Source: Auanema rhodensis
Lineage: Eukaryota > Nematoda > Chromadorea > Rhabditida > Rhabditidae
Direction of reading: 5' to 3'
DNA length: 64,000 bases
NCBI GenBank assembly: GCA_964057225.1
Contig: OZ059898.1
Location: 17,585,267-17,649,266 of the forward strand
The position numbers were made by a program, and so were the translations under genes. Shown piece after piece: positions 1 through 12,400 of the stretch (positions are counted from its first letter, which is position 1; every line of letters starts with the position of its first letter). The notes beneath the pieces are model-generated. The model was given only the letters and a program-made list of their open reading frames with translations. It was not told where the DNA came from and did no database searches.

Positions 1-23
1 AAAAATGCACCGAGATATCAACT

Positions 24-45
24 GATATAAGTTCACACTTATATC
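24..45. repeat. Perfect 8-bp inverted repeat with 6-bp loop (representative copy)
   Basis: GATATAAG (24-31) and CTTATATC (38-45) flank TTCACA. It is present in nearly every monomer. Variants seen mostly change the loop (TTCATA in many units, TTTACA near 55489, TTCACC near 47770). A stem change (TTATAACC) was seen at two linked units, near 10571 and 14081. Confidence 0.75.
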
Positions 46-197
46 CTCGATTTTCACCCTGAAGAAATAATTTTTTCGTTGAATAACATTGTCCATCGTC
101 TTTGCCTTGAAAAAAGGAATCTAAAAACATCTACTTTTTCCTAAATTATTTTGAAATTTTTCGAAAAAATTTTTGTCAAAATGTTTTTGGAAGCAAT

Positions 198-221
198 GTT
201 GAGTGTACATGGAAACTCAAC
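198..221. repeat. 7-bp inverted repeat with 10-bp loop (representative copy)
   Basis: GTTGAGT (198-204) pairs with ACTCAAC (215-221) around GTACATGGAA. It is conserved across the array. The exceptions noticed are ACTCAAAATAC at the units near 1269 and 2673, and a loop change near 44783. Confidence 0.65.
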
Positions 222-310
222 ATACACTAATGCATCATTTTTCAAACGATCATAACTAATTTTTGTATTAAGCGTATCTCAATGTAGTATAGTGTATTTG
301 ATGCGGATTT

Positions 311-353
311 TTAAGCTGCGTCGATCTGTGTTATCAGATTTGCGCTAGCTTAA
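311..353. repeat. Nested dyad symmetry spanning the monomer boundary (representative copy)
   Basis: TTAAGCTGCG (311-320) is complementary to CGCTAGCTTAA (343-353) with one extra A. Inside it, ATCTG (324-328) pairs with CAGAT (335-339) around the loop TGTTAT (329-334). The same 43 bp occurs in nearly every monomer. The frequent TTATCAG/TTGTCAG variant falls in the loop. It could extrude as a cruciform, fold in a transcript or mark a protein-binding site; none of these is shown. Confidence 0.75.
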
Positions 354-761
354 AAATGCACCGAGATATCAACTGATATAAGTTCACACTTATATCCTCG
401 ATTTTCACCCTGAAGAAATAATTTTTTCGTTGAATAACATTGTCCATCGTCTTTGCCTTGAAAAAAGGAATCTAAAAACATCTACTTTTTGCTAAATTAT
501 TCTGAAATTTTTCGAAAAAATTTTTGTCAAAATGTTTTTGGAAGCAATGTTGAGTGTACATGGAAACTCAACATACACTAATGCATCATTTTTCGAACGA
601 TCATAACTAATTTTTGTATTAAGCGTTTCTCAATGTAGTATAGTGCATTTGATGCGGATTTTTAAGCTGCGTCGATCTGTGTTATCAGATTTGCGCTAGC
701 TTAAAAATGCACCGAGATATCAACTGATATAAGTTCACACTTATATCCTCGATTTTCACCC

Positions 762-3430
762 TGAAAAAATAATTTTTTCGTTGAATAACATTGTCCATCG
801 TCTTTGCCTTGAAAAAAGGAATCTAAAAACATCTACTTTTTGCTAAATTATTCTGAAATTTTTCGAAAAAATTTTTGTCAAAATGTTTTTGGAAGCAATG
901 TTGAGTGTACATGGAAACTCAACATACACTAATGCATCATTTTTCAAACGATCATAACTAATTTTTGTATTAAGCGTTTCTCAATGTAGTATAGTGCATT
1001 CGATGCGGATTTTTAAGCTGCGTCGATCTGTGTTATCAGATTTGCGCTAGCTTAAAAATGCACCGAGATATCAACTGATATAAGTTCACACTTATATCCT
1101 CGATTTTCACTCTGAAGAATTAATTTTTTCGTTGAATAACATTGTCCATCGTCTTTGCCTTGAAAAAAGGAATCTAAAAACATCTACTTTTTGCTGAATT
1201 ATTTTGAAGTTTTTCGAAAAAATTTTTGTCAAAATGTTTTTGGAAGCAATGTTGAGTGTACATGGAAACTCAAAATACACTAATGCATCATTTTTCAAAC
1301 GATCATAACTAATTTTTGTATTAAGCGTTTCTCAATGTAGTATAGTGCATTCGATGCGGATTTTTAAGCTGCGTCGATCTGTGTTATCAGATTTGCGCTA
1401 GCTTAAAAATGCACCGAGATATCAACTGATATAAGTTCACACTTATATCCTCGATTTTCACCCTGAAGAATTAATTTTTTCGTTGAATAACATTGTCCAT
1501 CGTCTTTGCCTTGAAAAAAGGAATCTAAAAACATCTACTTTTTGCTAAATTATTCTGAAATTTTTCGAAAAAATTTTTGTCAAAATGTTTTTGGAAGCAA
1601 TGTTGAGTGTACATGGAAACTCAACATACACTAATGCATCATTTTTCGAACGATCATAACTAATTTTTGTATTAAGCGTTTCTCAATGTAGTATAGTGCA
1701 TTCGATGCGGATTTTTAAGCTGCGTCGATCTGTGTTATCAGATTTGCGCTAGCTTAAAAATGCACCGAGATATCAACTGATATAAGTTCACACTTATATC
1801 CTCGATTTTCACCCTGAAGACTTAATTTTTTCGTTGAATAACATTGTCCATCGTCTTTGCCTTGAAAAAAGGAATCTAAAAACATCTACTTTTTGCTAAA
1901 TTATTCTGAAATTTTTCGAAAAAATTTTTGTCAAAATGTTTTTGGAAGCAATGTTGAGTGTACATGGAAACTCAACATACACTAATGCATCATTTTTCAA
2001 ACGATCATAACTAATTTTTGTATTAAGCGTATCTCAATGTAGTATAGTGTATTTGATGCGGATTTTTAAGCTGCGTCGATCTGTGTTATCAGATTTGCGC
2101 TAGCTTAAAAATGCACCGAGATATCAACTGATATAAGTTCACACTTATATCCTCGATTTTCACCTTGAAAAAATAATTTTTTCGTTGAATAACATTGTCC
2201 ATCGTCTTTGCCTTGAAAAAAGGAATCTAAAAACATCTACTTTTTGCTAAATTATTCTGAAATTTTTCGAAAAAATTTTTGTCAAAATGTTTTTGGAAGC
2301 AATGTTGAGTGTACATGGAAACTCAACATACACTAATGCATCATTTTTCAAACGATCATAACTAATTTTTGTATTAAGCGTTTCTCAATGTAGTATAGTG
2401 CATTCGATGCGGATTTTTAAGCTGCGTCGATCTGTGTTATCAGATTTGCGCTAGCTTAAAAATGCACCGAGATATCAACTGATATAAGTTCACACTTATA
2501 TCCTCGATTTTCACTCTGAAGAATTAATTTTTTCGTTGAATAACATTGTCCATCGTCTTTGCCTTGAAAAAAGGAATCTAAAAACATCTACTTTTTGCTG
2601 AATTATTTTGAAGTTTTTCGAAAAAATTTTTGTCAAAATGTTTTTGGAAGCAATGTTGAGTGTACATGGAAACTCAAAATACACTAATGCATCATTTTTC
2701 AAACGATCATAACTAATTTTTGTATTAAGCGTTTCTCAATGTAGTATAGTGCATTCGATGCGGATTTTTAAGCTGCGTCGATCTGTGTTATCAGATTTGC
2801 GCTAGCTTAAAAATGCACCGAGATATCAACTGATATAAGTTCACACTTATATCCTCGATTTTCACCCTGAAGAATTAATTTTTTCGTTGAATAACATTGT
2901 CCATCGTCTTTGCCTTGAAAAAAGGAATCTAAAAACATCTACTTTTTGCTAAATTATTCTGAAATTTTTCGAAAAAATTTTTGTCAAAATGTTTTTGGAA
3001 GCAATGTTGAGTGTACATGGAAACTCAACATACACTAATGCATCATTTTTCGAACGATCATAACTAATTTTTGTATTAAGCGTTTCTCAATGTAGTATAG
3101 TGCATTCGATGCGGATTTTTAAGCTGCGTCGATCTGTGTTATCAGATTTGCGCTAGCTTAAAAATGCACCGAGATATCAACTGATATAAGTTCACACTTA
3201 TATCCTCGATTTTCACCCTGAAGACTTAATTTTTTCGTTGAATAACATTGTCCATCGTCTTTGCCTTGAAAAAAGGAATCTAAAAACATCTACTTTTTGC
3301 TAAATTATTCTGAAATTTTTCGAAAAAATTTTTGTCAAAATGTTTTTGGAAGCAATGTTGAGTGTACATGGAAACTCAACATACACTAATGCATCATTTT
3401 TCAAACGATCATAACTAATTTTTGTATTAA
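762..3430. repeat. Higher-order repeat, four-monomer (1404 bp) period
   Basis: Bases 762 to about 2028 match those 1404 bp downstream. Markers include a CACTCTGAAGAATTAA variant with an open frame (1107 and 2511), ACTCAAAATACAC (1269 and 2673) and GAAGACTTAA (1816 and 3220). It ends where TATCTC (about 2030) meets TTTCTC (about 3434). Confidence 0.85.
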
Positions 3431-4157
3431 GCGTTTCTCAATGTAGTATAGTGCATTTGATGCGGATTTTTAAGCTGCGTCGATCTGTGTTATCAGATTT
3501 GCGCTAGCTTAAAAATGCACCGAGATATCAACTGATATAAGTTCACACTTATATCCTCGATTTTCACCCTGAAGAAATAATTTTTTCGTTGAATAACATT
3601 GTCCATCGTCTTTGCCTTGAAAAAAGGAATCTAAAAACATCTACTTTTTGCTAAATTATTTTGAAATTTTTCGAAAAAATTTTTGTCAAAATGTTTTTGG
3701 AAGCAATGTTGAGTGTACATGGAAACTCAACATACACTAATGCATCATTTTTCAAACGATCATAACTAATTTTTGTATTAAGCGTTTCTCAATGTAGTAT
3801 AGTGCATTCGATGCGGATTTTTAAGCTGCGTCGATCTGTGTTATCAGATTTGCGCTAGCTTAAAAATGCACCGAGATATCAACTGATATAAGTTCACACT
3901 TATATCCTCGATTTTCACCCTGAAGAAATAATTTTTTCGTTGAATAACATTGTCCATCGTCTTTGCCTTGAAAAAAGGAATCTAAAAACATCTACTTTTT
4001 GCTAAATTATTTTGAAATTTTTCGAAAAAATTTTTGTCAAAATGTTTTTGGAAGCAATGTTGAGTGTACATGGAAACTCAACATACACTAATGCATCATT
4101 TTTCAAACGATCATAACTAATTTTTGTATTAAGCGTATCTCAATGTAGTATAGTGTA

Positions 4158-7100
4158 TTTGATGCGGATTTTTAAGCTGCGTCGATCTGTGTTATCAGAT
4201 TTGCGCTAGCTTAAAAATGCACCGAGATATCAACTGATATAAGTTCACACTTATATCCTCGATTTTCACCCTGAAGAATTAATTTTTTCGTTGAATAACA
4301 TTGTCCATCGTCTTTGCCTTGAAAAAAGGAATCTAAAAACATCTACTTTTTGCTAAATTATTCTGAAATTTTTCGAAAAAATTTTTGTCAAAATGTTTTT
4401 GGAAGCAATGTTGAGTGTACATGGAAACTCAACATACACTAATGCATCATTTTTCAAACGATCATAACTAATTTTTGTATTAAGCGTTTCTCAATGTAGT
4501 ATAGTGCATTCGATGCGGATTTTTAAGCTGCGTCGATCTGTGTTATCAGATTTGCGCTAGCTTAAAAATGCACCGAGATATCAACTGATATAAGTTCACA
4601 CTTATATCCTCGATTTTCACCCTGAAGAATTAATTTTTTCGTTGAATAACATTGTCCATCGTCTTTGCCTTGAAAAAAGGAATCTAAAAACATCTACTTT
4701 TTGCTAAATTATTCTGAAATTTTTCGAAAAAATTTTTGTCAAAATGTTTTTGGAAGCAATGTTGAGTGTACATGGAAACTCAACATACACTAATGCATCA
4801 TTTTTCAAACGATCATAACTAATTTTTGTATTAAGCGTTTCTCAATGTAGTATAGTGCATTTGATGCGGATTTTTAAGCTGCGTCGATCTGTGTTATCAG
4901 ATTTGCGCTAGCTTAAAAATGCACCGAGATATCAACTGATATAAGTTCACACTTATATCCTCGATTTTCACCCTGAAGAAATAATTTTTTCGTTGAATAA
5001 CATTGTCCATCGTCTTTGCCTTGAAAAAAGGAATCTAAAAACATCTACTTTTTGCTAAATTATTTTGAAATTTTTCGAAAAAATTTTTGTCAAAATGTTT
5101 TTGGAAGCAATGTTGAGTGTACATGGAAACTCAACATACACTAATGCATCATTTTTCAAACGATCATAACTAATTTTTGTATTAAGCGTATCTCAATGTA
5201 GTATAGTGTATTTGATGCGGATTTTTAAGCTGCGTCGATCTGTGTTATCAGATTTGCGCTAGCTTAAAAATGCACCGAGATATCAACTGATATAAGTTCA
5301 CACTTATATCCTCGATTTTCACCCTGAAGAAATAATTTTTTCGTTGAATAACATTGTCCATCGTCTTTGCCTTGAAAAAAGGAATCTAAAAACATCTACT
5401 TTTTGCTAAATTATTTTGAAATTTTTCGAAAAAATTTTTGTCAAAATGTTTTTGGAAGCAATGTTGAGTGTACATGGAAACTCAACATACACTAATGCAT
5501 CATTTTTCAAACGATCATAACTAATTTTTGTATTAAGCGTATCTCAATGTAGTATAGTGTATTTGATGCGGATTTTTAAGCTGCGTCGATCTGTGTTATC
5601 AGATTTGCGCTAGCTTAAAAATGCACCGAGATATCAACTGATATAAGTTCACACTTATATCCTCGATTTTCACCCTGAAGAAATAATTTTTTCGTTGAAT
5701 AACATTGTCCATCGTCTTTGCCTTGAAAAAAGGAATCTAAAAACATCTACTTTTTGCTAAATTATTCTGAAATTTTTCGAAAAAATTTTTGTCAAAATGT
5801 TTTTGGAAGCAATGTTGAGTGTACATGGAAACTCAACATACACTAATGCATCATTTTTCGAACGATCATAACTAATTTTTGTATTAAGCGTTTCTCAATG
5901 TAGTATAGTGCATTCGATGCGGATTTTTAAGCTGCGTCGATCTGTGTTATCAGATTTGCGCTAGCTTAAAAATGCACCGAGATATCAACTGATATAAGTT
6001 CACACTTATATCCTCGATTTTCACCCTGAAGAATTAATTTTTTCGTTGAATAACATTGTCCATCGTCTTTGCCTTGAAAAAAGGAATCTAAAAACATCTA
6101 CTTTTTGCTAAATTATTCTGAAATTTTTCGAAAAAATTTTTGTCAAAATGTTTTTGGAAGCAATGTTGAGTGTACATGGAAACTCAACATACACTAATGC
6201 ATCATTTTTCAAACGATCATAACTAATTTTTGTATTAAGCGTTTCTCAATGTAGTATAGTGCATTCGATGCGGATTTTTAAGCTGCGTCGATCTGTGTTA
6301 TCAGATTTGCGCTAGCTTAAAAATGCACCGAGATATCAACTGATATAAGTTCACACTTATATCCTCGATTTTCACCCTGAAGAATTAATTTTTTCGTTGA
6401 ATAACATTGTCCATCGTCTTTGCCTTGAAAAAAGGAATCTAAAAACATCTACTTTTTGCTAAATTATTCTGAAATTTTTCGAAAAAATTTTTGTCAAAAT
6501 GTTTTTGGAAGCAATGTTGAGTGTACATGGAAACTCAACATACACTAATGCATCATTTTTCAAACGATCATAACTAATTTTTGTATTAAGCGTTTCTCAA
6601 TGTAGTATAGTGCATTTGATGCGGATTTTTAAGCTGCGTCGATCTGTGTTGTCAGATTTGCGCTAGCTTAAAAATGCACCGAGATATCAACTGATATAAG
6701 TTCACACTTATATCCTCGATTTTCACCCTGAAGAAATAATTTTTTCGTTGAATAACATTGTCCATCGTCTTTGCCTTGAAAAAAGGAATCTAAAAACATC
6801 TACTTTTTGCTAAATTATTTTGAAATTTTTCGAAAAAATTTTTGTCAAAATGTTTTTGGAAGCAATGTTGAGTGTACATGGAAACTCAACATACACTAAT
6901 GCATCATTTTTCAAACGATCATAACTAATTTTTGTATTAAGCGTATCTCAATGTAGTATAGTGTATTTGATGCGGATTTTTAAGCTGCGTCGATCTGTGT
7001 TATCAGATTTGCGCTAGCTTAAAAATGCACCGAGATATCAACTGATATAAGTTCACACTTATATCCTCGATTTTCACCCTGAAGAAATAATTTTTTCGTT

Positions 7101-9071
7101 GAATAACATTGTCCATCGTCTTTGCCTTGAAAAAAGGAATCTAAAAACATCTACTTTTTGCTAAATTATTCTGAAATTTTTCGAAAAAATTTTTGTCAAA
7201 ATGTTTTTGGAAGCAATGTTGAGTGTACATGGAAACTCAACATACACTAATGCATCATTTTTCAAACGATCATAACTAATTTTTGTATTAAGCGTTTCTC
7301 AATGTAGTATAGTGCATTTGATGCGGATTTTTAAGCTGCGTCGATCTGTGTTATCAGATTTGCGCTAGCTTAAAAATGCACCGAGATATCAACTGATATA
7401 AGTTCACACTTATATCCTCGATTTTCACCCTGAAGAATTAATTTTTTCGTTGAATAACATTGTCCATCGTCTTTGCCTTGAAAAAAGGAATCTAAAAACA
7501 TCTACTTTTTGCTAAATTATTCTGAAATTTTTCGAAAAAATTTTTGTCAAAATGTTTTTGGAAGCAATGTTGAGTGTACATGGAAACTCAACATACACTA
7601 ATGCATCATTTTTCAAACGATCATAACTAATTTTTGTATTAAGCGTTTCTCAATGTAGTATAGTGCATTCGATGCGGATTTTTAAGCTGCGTCGATCTGT
7701 GTTATCAGATTTGCGCTAGCTTAAAAATGCACCGAGATATCAACTGATATAAGTTCACACTTATATCCTCGATTTTCACCCTGAAGAATTAATTTTTTCG
7801 TTGAATAACATTGTCCATCGTCTTTGCCTTGAAAAAAGGAATCTAAAAACATCTACTTTTTGCTAAATTATTCTGAAATTTTTCGAAAAAATTTTTGTCA
7901 AAATGTTTTTGGAAGCAATGTTGAGTGTACATGGAAACTCAACATACACTAATGCATCATTTTTCAAACGATCATAACTAATTTTTGTATTAAGCGTTTC
8001 TCAATGTAGTATAGTGCATTTGATGCGGATTTTTAAGCTGCGTCGATCTGTGTTATCAGATTTGCGCTAGCTTAAAAATGCACCGAGATATCAACTGATA
8101 TAAGTTCACACTTATATCCTCGATTTTCACCCTGAAGAAATAATTTTTTCGTTGAATAACATTGTCCATCGTCTTTGCCTTGAAAAAAGGAATCTAAAAA
8201 CATCTACTTTTTGCTAAATTATTTTGAAATTTTTCGAAAAAATTTTTGTCAAAATGTTTTTGGAAGCAATGTTGAGTGTACATGGAAACTCAACATACAC
8301 TAATGCATCATTTTTCAAACGATCATAACTAATTTTTGTATTAAGCGTATCTCAATGTAGTATAGTGTATTTGATGCGGATTTTTAAGCTGCGTCGATCT
8401 GTGTTATCAGATTTGCGCTAGCTTAAAAATGCACCGAGATATCAACTGATATAAGTTCACACTTATATCCTCGATTTTCACCCTGAAGAAATAATTTTTT
8501 CGTTGAATAACATTGTCCATCGTCTTTGCCTTGAAAAAAGGAATCTAAAAACATCTACTTTTTGCTAAATTATTTTGAAATTTTTCGAAAAAATTTTTGT
8601 CAAAATGTTTTTGGAAGCAATGTTGAGTGTACATGGAAACTCAACATACACTAATGCATCATTTTTCAAACGATCATAACTAATTTTTGTATTAAGCGTA
8701 TCTCAATGTAGTATAGTGTATTTGATGCGGATTTTTAAGCTGCGTCGATCTGTGTTATCAGATTTGCGCTAGCTTAAAAATGCACCGAGATATCAACTGA
8801 TATAAGTTCACACTTATATCCTCGATTTTCACCCTGAAGAAATAATTTTTTCGTTGAATAACATTGTCCATCGTCTTTGCCTTGAAAAAAGGAATCTAAA
8901 AACATCTACTTTTTGCTAAATTATTCTGAAATTTTTCGAAAAAATTTTTGTCAAAATGTTTTTGGAAGCAATGTTGAGTGTACATGGAAACTCAACATAC
9001 ACTAATGCATCATTTTTCGAACGATCATAACTAATTTTTGTATTAAGCGTTTCTCAATGTAGTATAGTGCA
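4158..9071. repeat. Higher-order repeat, nine-monomer (3159 bp) period, partial
   Basis: About five monomers (4158-5912) recur at 7317-9071 with the same order of variants. They are a GCATTC unit, a GCATTT unit, two GTATTT units and a CGAACG unit. The match breaks at GTATTT against GCATTT on the left and GCATTC against GCATTT on the right. Confidence 0.75.
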
Positions 9072-9474
9072 TTTGATGCGGATTTTTAAGCTGCGTCGAT
9101 CTGTGTTATCAGATTTGCGCTAGCTTAAAAATGCACCGAGATATCAACTGATATAAGTTCACACTTATATCCTCGATTTTCACCCTGAAGAAATAATTTT
9201 TTCGTTGAATAACATTGTCCATCGTCTTTGCCTTGAAAAAAGGAATCTAAAAACATCTACTTTTTGCTAAATTATTCTGAAATTTTTCGAAAAAATTTTT
9301 GTCAAAATGTTTTTGGAAGCAATGTTGAGTGTACATGGAAACTCAACATACACTAATGCATCATTTTTCAAACGATCATAACTAATTTTTGTATTAAGCG
9401 TTTCTCAATGTAGTATAGTGCATTCGATGCGGATTTTTAAGCTGCGTCGATCTGTGTTATCAGATTTGCGCTAA

Positions 9475-12400
9475 CTTAAAAATGCACCGAGATATCAACT
9501 GATATAAGTTCACACTTATATCCTCGATTTTCACCCTGAAGAATTAATTTTTTCGTTGAATAACATTGTCCATCGTCTTTGCCTTGAAAAAAGGAATCTA
9601 AAAACATCTACTTTTTGCTAAATTATTCTGAAATTTTTCGAAAAAATTTTTGTCAAAATGTTTTTGGAAGCAATGTTGAGTGTACATGGAAACTCAACAT
9701 ACACTAATGCATCATTTTTCGAACGATCATAACTAATTTTTGTATTAAGCGTTTCTCAATGTAGAATAGTGCATTCGATGCGGATTTTTAAGCTGCGTCG
9801 ATCTGTGTTATCAGATTTGCGCTAGCTTAAAAATGCACCGAGATATCAACTGATATAAGTTCACACTTATATCCTCGATTTTCACCCTGAAGAAATAATT
9901 TTTTCGTTGAATAACATTGTCCATCGTCTTTGCCTTGAAAAAAGGAATCTAAAAACATCTACTTTTTGCTAAATTATTCTGAAATTTTTCGAAAAAATTT
10001 TTGTCAAAATGTTTTTGGAAGCAATGTTGAGTGTACATGGAAACTCAACATACACTAATGCATCATTTTTCAAACGATCATAACTAATTTTTGTATTAAG
10101 CGTTTCTCAATGTAGTATAGTGCATTCGATGCGGATTTTTAAGCTGCGTCGATCTGTGTTATCAGATTTGCGCTAGCTTAAAAATGCACCGAGATATCAA
10201 CTGATATAAGTTCACACTTATATCCTCGATTTTCACCCTGAAGAATTAATTTTTTCGTTGAATAACATTGTCCATCGTCTTTGCCTTGAAAAAAGGAATC
10301 TAAAAACATCTACTTTTTGCTAAATTATTCTGAAATTTTTCGAAAAAATTTTTGTCAAAATGTTTTTGGAAGCAATGTTGAGTGTACATGGAAACTCAAC
10401 ATACACTAATGCATCATTTTTCAAACGATCATAACTAATTTTTGTATTTAGCGTTTCTCAATGTAGTATAGTGCATTTGATGCGGATTTTTAAGCTGCGT
10501 CGATCTGTGTTGTCAGATTTGCGCTAGCTTAAAAATGCACCGAGATATCAACTGATATAAGTTCACACTTATAACCTCGATTTTCACCCTGAAGAAATAA
10601 TTTTTTCGTTGAATAACATTGTCCATCGTCTTTGCCTTGAAAAAAGGAATCTAAAAACATCTACTTTTTGCTGAATTATTTTGAAATTTTTCGAAAAAAT
10701 TTTTGTCAAAATGTTTTTGGAAGCAATGTTGAGTGTACATGGAAACTCAACATACACTAATGCATCATTTTTCAAACGATCATAACTAATTTTTGTATTA
10801 AGCGTATCTCAATGTAGTATAGTGTATTTGATGCGGATTTTTAAGCTGCGTCGATCTGTGTTATCAGATTTGCGCTAGCTTAAAAATGCACCGAGATATC
10901 AACTGATATAAGTTCACACTTATATCCTCGATTTTCACCCTGAAGAATTAATTTTTTCGTTGAATAACATTGTCCATCGTCTTTGCCTTGAAAAAAGGAA
11001 TCTAAAAACATCTACTTTTTGCTAAATTATTCTGAAATTTTTCGAAAAAATTTTTGTCAAAATGTTTTTGAAAGCAATGTTGAGTGTACATGGAAACTCA
11101 ACATACACTAATGCATCATTTTTCGAACGATCATAACTAATTTTTGTATTAAGCGTTTCTCAATGTAGTATAGTGCATTCGATGCGGATTTTTAAGCTGC
11201 GTCGATCTGTGTTATCAGATTTGCGCTAGCTTAAAAATGCACCAAGATATCAACTGATATAAGTTCACACTTATATCCTCGATTTTCACCCTGAAGAATT
11301 AATTTTTTCGTTGAATAACATTGTCCATCGTCTTTGCCTTGAAAAAAGGAATCTAAAAACATCTACTTTTTGCTAAATTATTCTGAAATTTTTCGAAAAA
11401 ATTTTTGTCAAAATGTTTTTGGAAGCAATGTTGAGTGTACATGGAAACTCAACATACACTAATGCATCATTTTTCAAACGATCATAACTAATTTTTGTAT
11501 TAAGCGTTTCTCAATGTAGTATAGTGCATTTGATGCGGATTTTTAAGCTGCGTCGATCTGTGTTATCAGATTTGCGCTAGCTTAAAAATGCACCGAGATA
11601 TCAACTGATATAAGTTCACACTTATATCCTCGATTTTCACCCTGAAGAAATAATTTTTTCGTTGAATAACATTGTCCATCGTCTTTGCCTTGAAAAAAGG
11701 AATCTAAAAACATCTACTTTTTGCTAAATTATTTTGAAATTTTTCGAAAAACTTTTTGTCAAAATGTTTTTGGAAGCAATGTTGAGTGTACATGGAAACT
11801 CAACATACACTAATGCATCATTTTTCAAACGATCATAACTAATTTTTGTATTAAGCGTATCTCAATGTAGTATAGTGTATTTGATGCGGATTTTTAAGCT
11901 GCGTCGATCTGTGTTATCAGATTTGCGCTAGCTTAAAAATGCACCGAGATATCAACTGATATAAGTTCACACTTATATCCTCGATTTTCACCCTGAAGAA
12001 TTAATTTTTTCGTTGAATAACATTGTCCATCGTCTTTGCCTTGAAAAAAGAAATCTGAAAACATCTACTTTTTGCTAAATTATTCTGAAATTTTTCGAAA
12101 AAATTTTTGTCTAAATGTTTTTGGAAGCAATGTTGAGTGTACATGGAAACTCAACATACACTAATGCATCATTTTTCAAACGATCATAACTAATTTTTGT
12201 ATTAAGCGTTTCTCAATGTAGTATAGTGCATTTGATGCGGATTTTTAAGCTGCGTCGATCTGTGTTATCAGATTTGCGCTAGCTTAAAAATGCACCGAGA
12301 TATCAACTGATATAAGTTCACACTTATATCCTCGATTTTCACCCTGAAGAAATAATTTTTTCGTTGAATAACATTGTCCATCGTCTTTGCCTTGAAAAAA

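Noticed and set aside
157-168. TTTTTCGAAAAA palindrome as a regulatory operator
   Set aside because: It is a perfect 12-bp palindrome in nearly every monomer, but it lies in A/T runs where such symmetry is easy by chance, and there is no gene nearby to regulate.
1107-1298. 63-codon minus-strand open frames at 1107, 2511, 10584 and 14094
   Set aside because: They lie inside satellite monomers and are open only in variants that happen to lack stops. They occur as duplicated pairs (1404 and 3510 bp apart), have no recognisable domain, and are closed in most units.
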